Of a stretch of 8,949 nucleotides of DNA, positions 1 through 5,012 are shown in pieces. Every line of letters starts with the position of its first letter. The stretch's first letter is position 1. The position numbers and the translations under genes are program-made. Origin of the DNA: an uncultured Holophagales bacterium (GTDB lineage: Bacteria > Acidobacteriota > Thermoanaerobaculia > UBA5066); the NCBI GenBank assembly GCA_937927565.1, contig CALBDV010000229.1, positions 1-8,949 of the forward strand, given 5' to 3'. The notes under the pieces are model-generated. The model did no database searches and had not been told where the DNA came from. It was given only the letters and a program-made list of their open reading frames with translations.

Positions 1-1790
1 TCATCGTCGTCGACGCCGTCGCCGGCGTCGAGGTCCAGACCGAGAAGGCGTGGCAGGTGGCCGAGGAGTTCGGCCTGCCGAAGGTGATCGTCGTCAACCG
101 GATGGACCGCGAGAATGCGGACGGCGGCCGCGTGATGGACCAGATCCAGACGAAGTTCGGCCGCTCCTGTGTCTGCGTGGAGGCGCCCATCGGCAAGGAG
201 AAGGGCTTCCGTGGCGCGATCGACCTCATCGGGATGCGGGGCTTCCTGACCGACGACTCCGGGAAGACCATGGAAGGGGCGATCCCCGAGGAATTCGCCG
301 CGGACGCGGCCACTCTCCACGAGGCGCTCGTCGAGATGGTCGCCGAGGGGGACGACGCCCTCATGGAGACCTTCTTCAGCCAGGGCAACCTGACCGAGGA
401 ACAGATGCTCCCTGCCCTGCGCAACGCGGTTCGCGAACGCAGGATCGTTCCGGTCCTCTTCGCGGCGGCCGGCGACCACGAGAGAGGCGTCGAGAAGATC
501 CTGGACGAGATCGTCGACCTCCTCCCGGGCGCCGACTCCTTCCCCGCCGCCGCCATCGGCAAGGACGGGAAGACCGACGTCCTCGCGTGCGACCCGGGCG
601 GCCCGGTGGCCGCGATCGTCTTCAAGACGATCTCCGACCCCTTCACGGGGCGCCTGACGCTCTTCCGGGTCCACTCCGGGACGATCAAGGCCGACGGCAC
701 CTACTGGAACGCGAACCGCGAGGTCGCCGAGCGATTCGGCCCCGTCTTCTCGCCCCTCGGCAAGCAGATGAACACCGTCCCCGAGATCCCCGCCGGGGAC
801 ATCGGGGTCGTCGCCAAGCTCAAGGAGACCCTCACGAACGACACGCTCTCCGCCAAGGAGAAGCCGTACCGCTTCCCTGCCGTCGTGATCCCCGAGCCGG
901 CTATCTCCTTCTCGATCGAGCCCAAGTCCAAGGGCGACGAGGACAAGATCTCCATCGCCCTCGCCAAGCTCACCGAGGAAGACCCGTCCCTGAAGTTCCA
1001 CCGGGACGCCGACACGAGCGAGCTCCTCCTGTCGGGCGCCGGCCAGCTCCACGTCGAGATCGCCGTCGCCCGCATGAAGCGGAAGTCGAACGTCGAGGTC
1101 ATCCTCCACCCGCCGAAGGTCCCGTACCGCGAGACGATCACGCGGGCCGCCGAGGCGCACGGACGCCACAAGAAGCAGACGGGCGGCCACGGGCAGTTCG
1201 CCGACTGCAAGATCCGCGTCAAGCCTCTCCCCCGCGGCTCCGACTTCGAGTTCGTCGACGACATCTTCGGCGGCTCGATCCCGAGGAACTACATCCCCGC
1301 CGTCGAGAAGGGAATCCAGGACACCCGGAAGAAGGGCTACCTCGCCGGCTACCCGATGGTCGACTTCCGCGTCGAGCTCTTCGACGGGCAGTACCACGAC
1401 GTCGACTCGTCGGAGATGGCCTTCAAGATCGCCGGCTCCCTCGCCTACAAGGACGCGATGGAGAAGGCGAAGCCGACGATCCTCGAACCGATCATGAAGG
1501 TCGGCGTCCGGGCGCCGCAGGAGTACATGGGCGACCTGATGGGCGACCTGACGAGCCGCCGTGGCCGGCCCTCGGGCATGGACCAGATCGGCGACGACGC
1601 GGTCGTCAAGGCCGAGGTTCCGCTCTCCGAGATGCTCACCTACTCCGCCGTCCTCCGTTCGCTCACGCAGGGCCGAGGCTCCTTCACGATGGAGCACTCC
1701 CACTACGAGGAGCTGCCCCGGCCGCTCCAGGAGAAGCTCATCGCCGAGCGAGCCAAGGTGCTCCACAAGGCGGACGCCGAGACCGAGTAG
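1..1790 (+). CDS. fusA: Elongation factor G family GTPase, 5'-truncated by the window edge
   Basis: EF-G family translocase: a cytoplasmic GTPase that moves tRNA and mRNA through the ribosome after peptide bond formation. The reading frame is already open at base 3, so the gene starts outside the window; the GTG at 57 is internal. About 595 residues are visible against roughly 690 for a full EF-G, so the P-loop, switch I and the DTPGH motif are missing. Visible in order: end of strand G3 (VVDAVAGVEVQTEKAWQ, residues 1-18), G4 as NRMD (32-35), the G-prime subdomain, domain II (from about 199), domain III (from about 298, with SGAGQLHVEI), domain IV (from about 378, with HKKQTGGHGQF and YHDVDSSEMAFK) and domain V (from about 496, with LEPIMKV, RRGRPSGM and AEVPLSEM). 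G4 is normally NKMD, so the Arg is unusual. It may be the main EF-G or an EF-G-like paralogue (FusA2 type); the missing G domain and upstream context prevent a decision. It ends in TAG and faces lpxA convergently. Confidence 0.93.
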   Translation, partial: IVVDAVAGVEVQTEKAWQVAEEFGLPKVIVVNRMDRENADGGRVMDQIQTKFGRSCVCVEAPIGKEKGFRGAIDLIGMRGFLTDDSGKTMEGAIPEEFAADAATLHEALVEMVAEGDDALMETFFSQGNLTEEQMLPALRNAVRERRIVPVLFAAAGDHERGVEKILDEIVDLLPGADSFPAAAIGKDGKTDVLACDPGGPVAAIVFKTISDPFTGRLTLFRVHSGTIKADGTYWNANREVAERFGPVFSPLGKQMNTVPEIPAGDIGVVAKLKETLTNDTLSAKEKPYRFPAVVIPEPAISFSIEPKSKGDEDKISIALAKLTEEDPSLKFHRDADTSELLLSGAGQLHVEIAVARMKRKSNVEVILHPPKVPYRETITRAAEAHGRHKKQTGGHGQFADCKIRVKPLPRGSDFEFVDDIFGGSIPRNYIPAVEKGIQDTRKKGYLAGYPMVDFRVELFDGQYHDVDSSEMAFKIAGSLAYKDAMEKAKPTILEPIMKVGVRAPQEYMGDLMGDLTSRRGRPSGMDQIGDDAVVKAEVPLSEMLTYSAVLRSLTQGRGSFTMEHSHYEELPRPLQEKLIAERAKVLHKADAETE

Positions 1791-1816
1791 CCCTCCAGGT
1801 CACTCCAGGAAACCCG

Positions 1817-1840
1817 AAGGGGCCGCGCAAGCGGCCCCTT
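1817..1840 (+). terminator. Hairpin terminator downstream of the EF-G gene
   Basis: A perfect 10-bp stem (AAGGGGCCGC, 1817-1826, against GCGGCCCCTT, 1831-1840) closes on a GCAA loop, a stable GNRA-type tetraloop. It starts 27 bases after the EF-G stop codon. The bases that follow (CTCGTTT) are only moderately T-rich, so it is either a weak intrinsic terminator or an mRNA 3'-end stabilising hairpin. Position and stem strength support the call; termination efficiency cannot be read from sequence. Confidence 0.7.
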
Positions 1841-1855
1841 CTCGTTTCGGGATCC

Positions 1856-1875
1856 CCCGGCGGTCCGGGTTTCCC
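1856..1875. repeat. Intergenic repeat, copy 1 (half palindrome)
   Basis: The 20 bases CCCGGCGGTCCGGGTTTCCC recur exactly at 1937-1956, and their first 15 bases recur at 4991-5005. In this copy the sequence to the left does not complete the long palindrome: only a 5-bp CCCGG/CCGGG stem around CGGT is preserved. Its right arm (1865-1875) is, however, perfectly complementary to the left arm of copy 2 (1931-1941), so a long-range pairing is an alternative fold. Confidence 0.65.
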
Positions 1876-1926
1876 GTTCACCTCACGCGAGCGAAGCGAG
1901 CTGCCTCTCCGCGCGGAAGGGGGGTA

Positions 1927-1960
1927 CGGGGGGAAACCCGGCGGTCCGGGTTTCCCCCTG
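1927..1960. repeat. Intergenic repeat, copy 2: long hairpin between convergent EF-G and lpxA genes
   Basis: A perfect 13-bp inverted repeat (1929-1941 against 1946-1958) flanks the 4-base loop CGGT; a G-T wobble and a further C-G pair extend it to 15 bp. On the minus strand it begins four bases past the lpxA stop codon, so it probably marks the 3' end of the lpx transcript and could also act on read-through from the EF-G side. There is no T-run on either side, so it resembles an RNA-stabilising or REP-like element more than a textbook intrinsic terminator. The core is shared with 1856-1875 and 4991-5005. Confidence 0.7.
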
Positions 1961-1964
1961 TCCA

Positions 1965-2744
1965 CTACGCCCCGTGGATTCCGGCCTTCGAGCTCGTGAT
2001 GAAGTCGAGCAGGACGCGCACGTCAGGAGCCGACTCGGCAAGCGCGCCGAGCGCCGCGAGCGCCGCCACGTGGTCGTGGCGATTCCGGTGGAGGATCCGG
2101 TAGGCTTTCTGCAGGGAGGAGACGCGCTCGGCCGAGTAGCCCTTTCGGGAGAGCCCCACCCCGTTGATCTTGTAGGCCTTCGTGTCCCGGTCGCTCGACG
2201 TCCAGGTGAATGGCAGGACGTCCTTGTTCACAGGGGTCATTCCGCCGACGTAGGCGAACCGCCCGACGCGGCAGAACTGCCTCACGGCGACGAACCCGCC
2301 GAGGACGACGTCGTCTTCGACGACGACGTGCCCTGAAAGCGACGCGGAGTTCGCGAAGACCGTCCGGTTCCCGACGACGCAGTCGTGGGCGACGTGGGAG
2401 TAGGCCATGAAGAGGTTGTCGTCGCCGATGACGGTCTCTTCGTGCCCCGTAACCGTGCCGCGGTGGGCCGTCATGAACTCCCGGAAGACGTTTCGGTTCC
2501 CGACGACGAGCCGCGTCGGCTCTCCCGCGTACTTGAGGTCCTGCGGGGGACCTCCGAGCGCGACGTGCGGGTGGACGATGTTGCCCTCACCGAGGACGGT
2601 CGGGCCGTCGACCAGGGCGTGAGCCCCGACGCAGGTGCGTGCCCCGATGACGACGGACGCGCCGATGACGGCGTACGGCCCGATCTCGGCTTCGGGGTGG
2701 ACCGACGCGGATTCGTGAACGACCGCTGTGGCGTGAATCGGCAT
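1965..2744 (-). CDS. lpxA: LpxA, acyl-ACP--UDP-N-acetylglucosamine O-acyltransferase
   Basis: Cytoplasmic enzyme of the first step of lipid A synthesis: it transfers a 3-hydroxyacyl chain from acyl carrier protein to the 3-OH of UDP-GlcNAc. At 259 aa it matches the usual length (about 262 in E. coli). The N-terminal two-thirds (about residues 2-185) is a left-handed beta-helix of hexapeptide repeats, and the last ~70 residues form the helical cap that includes NGVGLSRKGYS. By alignment to E. coli from memory, H117, H120 and H139 match His122, catalytic His125 and His144. The position of E. coli His160 is R155 (VRQF instead of VHQF), which is unusual. G168 matches Gly173, the residue linked to C14-chain selection in E. 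coli. The ATG directly abuts the fabZ TGA, with GAGGAG nine bases upstream (2754-2759), so translation is probably coupled. It is the last gene of the operon; no lpxI or lpxB follows. Confidence 0.96.
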   Translation of the reverse strand: MPIHATAVVHESASVHPEAEIGPYAVIGASVVIGARTCVGAHALVDGPTVLGEGNIVHPHVALGGPPQDLKYAGEPTRLVVGNRNVFREFMTAHRGTVTGHEETVIGDDNLFMAYSHVAHDCVVGNRTVFANSASLSGHVVVEDDVVLGGFVAVRQFCRVGRFAYVGGMTPVNKDVLPFTWTSSDRDTKAYKINGVGLSRKGYSAERVSSLQKAYRILHRNRHDHVAALAALGALAESAPDVRVLLDFITSSKAGIHGA

Positions 2745-3218
2745 TCAGCCTTGCTCCTCGGGCCCGCAATCCTGGATCAGGCTCATGATCTCCGCCTCGG
2801 CGCAGAGGTGCCCGTCCACGCGCGCCTCGCCGCGGACCTTGACGATCGACCTCTTCGCCGCCACGAACTCGACGGTGAAGAGGATCTGGTCTCCGGGGAC
2901 CACCGGACGCCGGAACCTCACCGCGTCCAGGCCCGCCAGGCGGAGCTCCCTCCGGCGGGGACCATCGGTCGCCGCGATCAGCATGAAGGCTCCGACCTGG
3001 GCCATCGCTTCGATCAGGAGGACGCCCGGCATGACCGGGTTGCCGGGGAAATGCCCCTGGAAGAACTCCTCGTTGAACGTCACGTTCTTCAACCCGACGA
3101 CCTTCTTCCCGGGGTCGACCTCGAGGATCCGATCGACGAGAAGGAATGGATACCTGTGCGGCAGGATTCGGAGGATGTCGAGGATTCCGAGTCCGGTCGG
3201 GCGCTCCTCCGAGCTCAT
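2745..3218 (-). CDS. fabZ: FabZ, 3-hydroxyacyl-ACP dehydratase
   Basis: Hot-dog-fold enzyme of type II fatty acid synthesis that dehydrates 3-hydroxyacyl-ACP to trans-2-enoyl-ACP in the cytoplasm. At 157 aa it has the normal length. The signature runs LPHRYPFLLVD (19-29), then QGHFPGNPVMPGVLLIEAMAQ at 54-74 with the catalytic pair H56 and E70, then RFRRPVVPGD (101-110). Its placement between lpxD and lpxA is classical and sensible: FabZ and the two acyltransferases compete for the same 3-hydroxyacyl-ACP pool. The ATG overlaps the lpxD stop as ATGA, and a strong Shine-Dalgarno GGAGGTG sits five bases upstream inside lpxD, so the start is well supported. FabA is less likely because the sequence lacks FabA's longer N-terminal extension and the lpx context is typical of FabZ. 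Confidence 0.96.
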   Translation of the reverse strand: MSSEERPTGLGILDILRILPHRYPFLLVDRILEVDPGKKVVGLKNVTFNEEFFQGHFPGNPVMPGVLLIEAMAQVGAFMLIAATDGPRRRELRLAGLDAVRFRRPVVPGDQILFTVEFVAAKRSIVKVRGEARVDGHLCAEAEIMSLIQDCGPEEQG

Positions 3219-4255
3219 CCCTTCACCTCCGCCGTAACGGCCGCCTTCGCCAGCTCGCGGACGAGCCGCGCCGTCTCCGGAAGACGCTTGAGCTCGGCGT
3301 TCACACGAAGGGCCTGCCTGTGCGGCATGTGCGGCGTGCCGAAGCTCGTCGCTCCGTCAGGAACGTCGGAGCTCACGCCTGTCTGCCCCCCCACTCTCGC
3401 ACCGGCACCGATCCGGAGGTGCCCTCCCGTACCCGCCTGGCCTCCGAGAACGGCCTGATCGCCCACGGTCGTCGATCCCGCGAGGCCGACCTGTCCGCAG
3501 AGGACGACGTGCCGGCCGACATCGCAGTTGTGTCCGATCATGACGAGGTCGTCGACCTTGGTGCCGTCGCCGACGCGGGTCACCTCGAAGGTGGCGCGAT
3601 CGACGCAGGTGTTGGCCCCGATCTCGGCATCGGCCCCGACCTCGACGCTCCCCACCTGGGGGATCTTCCGGAGCCCCGCCGGGCCGGGAGCGTAGCCGAA
3701 GCCGTCGGCCCCGAGGACCGATCCCGAGTGAATCTCGGAACGCGGTCCCACGGAGACGTCGTCGTACAGGACGACGTGTGGATGAAGCCAGGCGTCTCTC
3801 GCGATCCGGCATCGACACCCGATGACGACGTGCGCCTCGAGAATCGCTCCGTCCTCCACTTCCGTGCCTTCGCCGACAACGGCATAGGGTCCCACCTCGG
3901 CTCCGGCGGCGACGCACGCCCCCGGATCGACGATTGCCGTCGGGTGGACGCCCGGCCTTGTCGAGCGGCGCGGGAACATACGGGAGAGCACAGCGGCAAG
4001 CGCCGCAGAGGGATCCGGCACCTCTATGACGGTCCGGCCCGGAAAAGGCCCGGAAGACCTCGCGAGAAGGACCCCGGCCGCCGATCCGGCGGCCCGGGCT
4101 TCGGCCCTGGCGTCGGCGGCGAAGGTGAGATCCCGAGGTCCTGCCCTTTCGAGTGACCTCACGCCCTCGACGACGATGGCCCCATCGCCGACGAGCCGCC
4201 CCCCGCAGGAGGCGGCCAGAACGGCGGCGGTCGTCGCAGCGGGGAAACCGGCCAT
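3215..4255 (-). CDS. lpxD: LpxD, UDP-3-O-acylglucosamine N-acyltransferase
   Basis: Third lipid A step: it transfers a 3-hydroxyacyl chain from ACP to the 2-amino group of UDP-3-O-acyl-glucosamine, made by LpxA and LpxC. The protein is 346 aa, typical of the family. Residues 1-100 form the N-terminal uridine-binding domain (GDGAIVVEGVRSL, DLTFAAD). Residues about 101-305 form the hexapeptide beta-helix, with GADGFGYAP (182-190), IPQVGSVEVG (198-207) and VMIGHN (238-243); H242 matches the catalytic His of E. coli LpxD. A C-terminal helix follows, rich in Arg and Leu. The ATG lies five bases after the skp TAG, with AGAGGGG touching the start codon; that spacing is too short for a good ribosome site, so the gene probably depends on coupling to skp. 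It overlaps fabZ by four bases. Confidence 0.96.
   Translation of the reverse strand: MAGFPAATTAAVLAASCGGRLVGDGAIVVEGVRSLERAGPRDLTFAADARAEARAAGSAAGVLLARSSGPFPGRTVIEVPDPSAALAAVLSRMFPRRSTRPGVHPTAIVDPGACVAAGAEVGPYAVVGEGTEVEDGAILEAHVVIGCRCRIARDAWLHPHVVLYDDVSVGPRSEIHSGSVLGADGFGYAPGPAGLRKIPQVGSVEVGADAEIGANTCVDRATFEVTRVGDGTKVDDLVMIGHNCDVGRHVVLCGQVGLAGSTTVGDQAVLGGQAGTGGHLRIGAGARVGGQTGVSSDVPDGATSFGTPHMPHRQALRVNAELKRLPETARLVRELAKAAVTAEVKG
3224..3230 (-). promoter_or_regulatory. Ribosome binding site of fabZ, inside the lpxD 3' end
   Basis: GGAGGTG on the minus strand, five bases before the fabZ ATG, is a near-perfect anti-16S match. It lies within the last codons of lpxD and fixes the fabZ start at 3218, where ATG overlaps the lpxD TGA. 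Confidence 0.75.
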
Positions 4256-4260
4256 CCCCT

Positions 4261-4845
4261 CTATTTCTTCGGGGCCGGGGCTGCCGCCGGGGCCGCGGGA
4301 GCCGGCTTGGCGTCGGTCTTCGGAGCAGCCGCGATGGCGGTATTGAACTTCTGGATCACGGCGTCGGTGATGTCGACGCCCGATTCCGCGTGAAGAAGGC
4401 CGCTCTGGAACTTGTTGAAGACGAGAGCGTAGCCGAGCTCCTTCGCGACCGCCTCGATCACGGGAAGGACCCTGCGCTCGAGCTCGCCGAGCTCCTTGCG
4501 CTGGAGCTCCTCGAGCTCGCGCTGGGCGTCGTCCTGGAAGCGCTTCAGGTCCAGCGCCTTGGCCTGATAGTCCTTCTGGAGCTTCTCCATCGCTTCTTCG
4601 GACAGCGACTTGCCCTGCTCCTGGATCTTCTTCTCGAGGTCCCTCAGGTCGGTCTGGCGCTTCGTCAGGTCCTCCTGCTTGGCGACCTGGGTCTTCTGGA
4701 TCCGGGCGAGGCTTTCCTTGCCGACCGCAGATTCCTGGACGATCCGCTGGACTTCTATGACTCCCACCTTCTGGGCTGTGGCGGGCAGGGCGAGCAGAGC
4801 GGCCGCAGCGACCGCACCCGCGACGATCAACCGGTTCCCGATCAT
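4261..4845 (-). CDS. skp: Skp/OmpH-family periplasmic chaperone
   Basis: Periplasmic holdase that binds unfolded outer-membrane proteins as they leave the Sec translocon and hands them to the BAM complex; known Skp is a trimer with coiled-coil tentacles. The 194-aa product has a signal peptide (1-24: short basic start, Ala/Leu core, cleavage predicted after PATA, before QK). A first strand follows (KVGVIEVQRIVQES, 26-39), then a long charged heptad-like coiled coil (about 44-130), then the body's second part (VIEAVAKELGYALVFNK, 129-145) and a C-terminal strand and helix. The final ~22 residues are an Ala/Pro/Lys-rich tail that E. coli Skp lacks. The start is well set: ATG with AAAGGAGT seven bases upstream (4853-4860). 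It heads the compact skp-lpxD-fabZ-lpxA group behind the 167-bp spacer, so it may have its own promoter, although none is convincing. Confidence 0.9.
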   Translation of the reverse strand: MIGNRLIVAGAVAAAALLALPATAQKVGVIEVQRIVQESAVGKESLARIQKTQVAKQEDLTKRQTDLRDLEKKIQEQGKSLSEEAMEKLQKDYQAKALDLKRFQDDAQRELEELQRKELGELERRVLPVIEAVAKELGYALVFNKFQSGLLHAESGVDITDAVIQKFNTAIAAAPKTDAKPAPAAPAAAPAPKK

Positions 4846-4852
4846 CTACGTG

Positions 4853-4860
4853 ACTCCTTT
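4853..4860 (-). promoter_or_regulatory. Ribosome binding site of skp
   Basis: AAAGGAGT on the minus strand, seven bases before the ATG at 4845, is one of the strongest Shine-Dalgarno matches in the window. It suits the first gene after the only long spacer in the minus-strand cluster. Confidence 0.75.
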
Positions 4861-4872
4861 ACGTGTCTTGCG

Positions 4873-4893
4873 CCGCCGGAGACCCTCCGGCGG
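4873..4893 (-). other. Inverted repeat in the skp leader
   Basis: A perfect 9-bp stem (4873-4881 against 4885-4893) with a 3-base loop lies 28 bases upstream of the skp start codon, just before the ribosome binding site. No T-run follows on either strand, so it does not look like an intrinsic terminator. It could be a leader hairpin affecting mRNA stability or translation of skp; a regulatory role is inferred from position only. Confidence 0.4.
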
Positions 4894-4922
4894 GCGCGCG
4901 ATTCTACTGCACGAGGCCGTGA

Positions 4923-4969
4923 GGAGGGCGACCGCCAGGAATCCCCGGGGAAAACCCGAAACGCCCTCC
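4923..4969 (-). other. Long-loop inverted repeat in the bamA-skp spacer
   Basis: GGAGGGCG (4923-4930) and CGCCCTCC (4962-4969) are perfect inverted copies separated by 31 bases that contain the palindrome TCCCCGGGGA (4942-4951). With the hairpin at 4986-5009 and the stem at 4873-4893, most of the 167-bp spacer can fold. No known riboswitch or leader was recognised. High GC makes chance stems common, so confidence in function is low. Confidence 0.3.
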
Positions 4970-4985
4970 CGGCTCATTTGAAGAT

Positions 4986-5009
4986 GGGAACCCGGCGGTC
5001 CGGGTGCCC
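4986..5009. repeat. Intergenic repeat, copy 3 (degenerate) at the bamA 3' end
   Basis: Bases 4991-5005 repeat the 15-base core CCCGGCGGTCCGGGT found at 1856 and 1937. Around it a hairpin of six pairs, one A-G mismatch and three more G-C pairs forms around the same CGGT loop. It starts a few bases after the bamA stop codon, the same position relative to its gene as copy 2 has to lpxA. The shared loop, core and gene-end position suggest one element family. It may be an mRNA 3'-end hairpin of bamA. Confidence 0.6.
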
Positions 5010-5012
5010 CCT

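Noticed and set aside
1880..1903. CGAGCGAAGCGAG motif in the EF-G/lpxA gap
   Set aside because: It is a short imperfect direct repeat of CGAGCG/CGAG type, common in GC-rich DNA, with no second copy elsewhere in the window.
50..1999. 649-codon open frame in another plus-strand frame across the EF-G gene
   Set aside because: The EF-G frame has unmistakable conserved motifs throughout. This one reads as an Arg/Pro/Gly-rich low-complexity string and is a GC shadow.
2385..4156. Overlapping plus-strand frames of 357 and 336 codons opposite lpxA, fabZ and lpxD
   Set aside because: They are antisense to three coupled genes with clear active sites; composition is rich in Asp, Arg, Val and Pro with no family resemblance.
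4901..4906. TAGAAT on the minus strand as a -10 box for skp
   Set aside because: No -35-like hexamer lies 16-18 bases upstream (that position reads GCCCTC). A single AT-rich hexamer in a GC-rich spacer is not enough to call a promoter.
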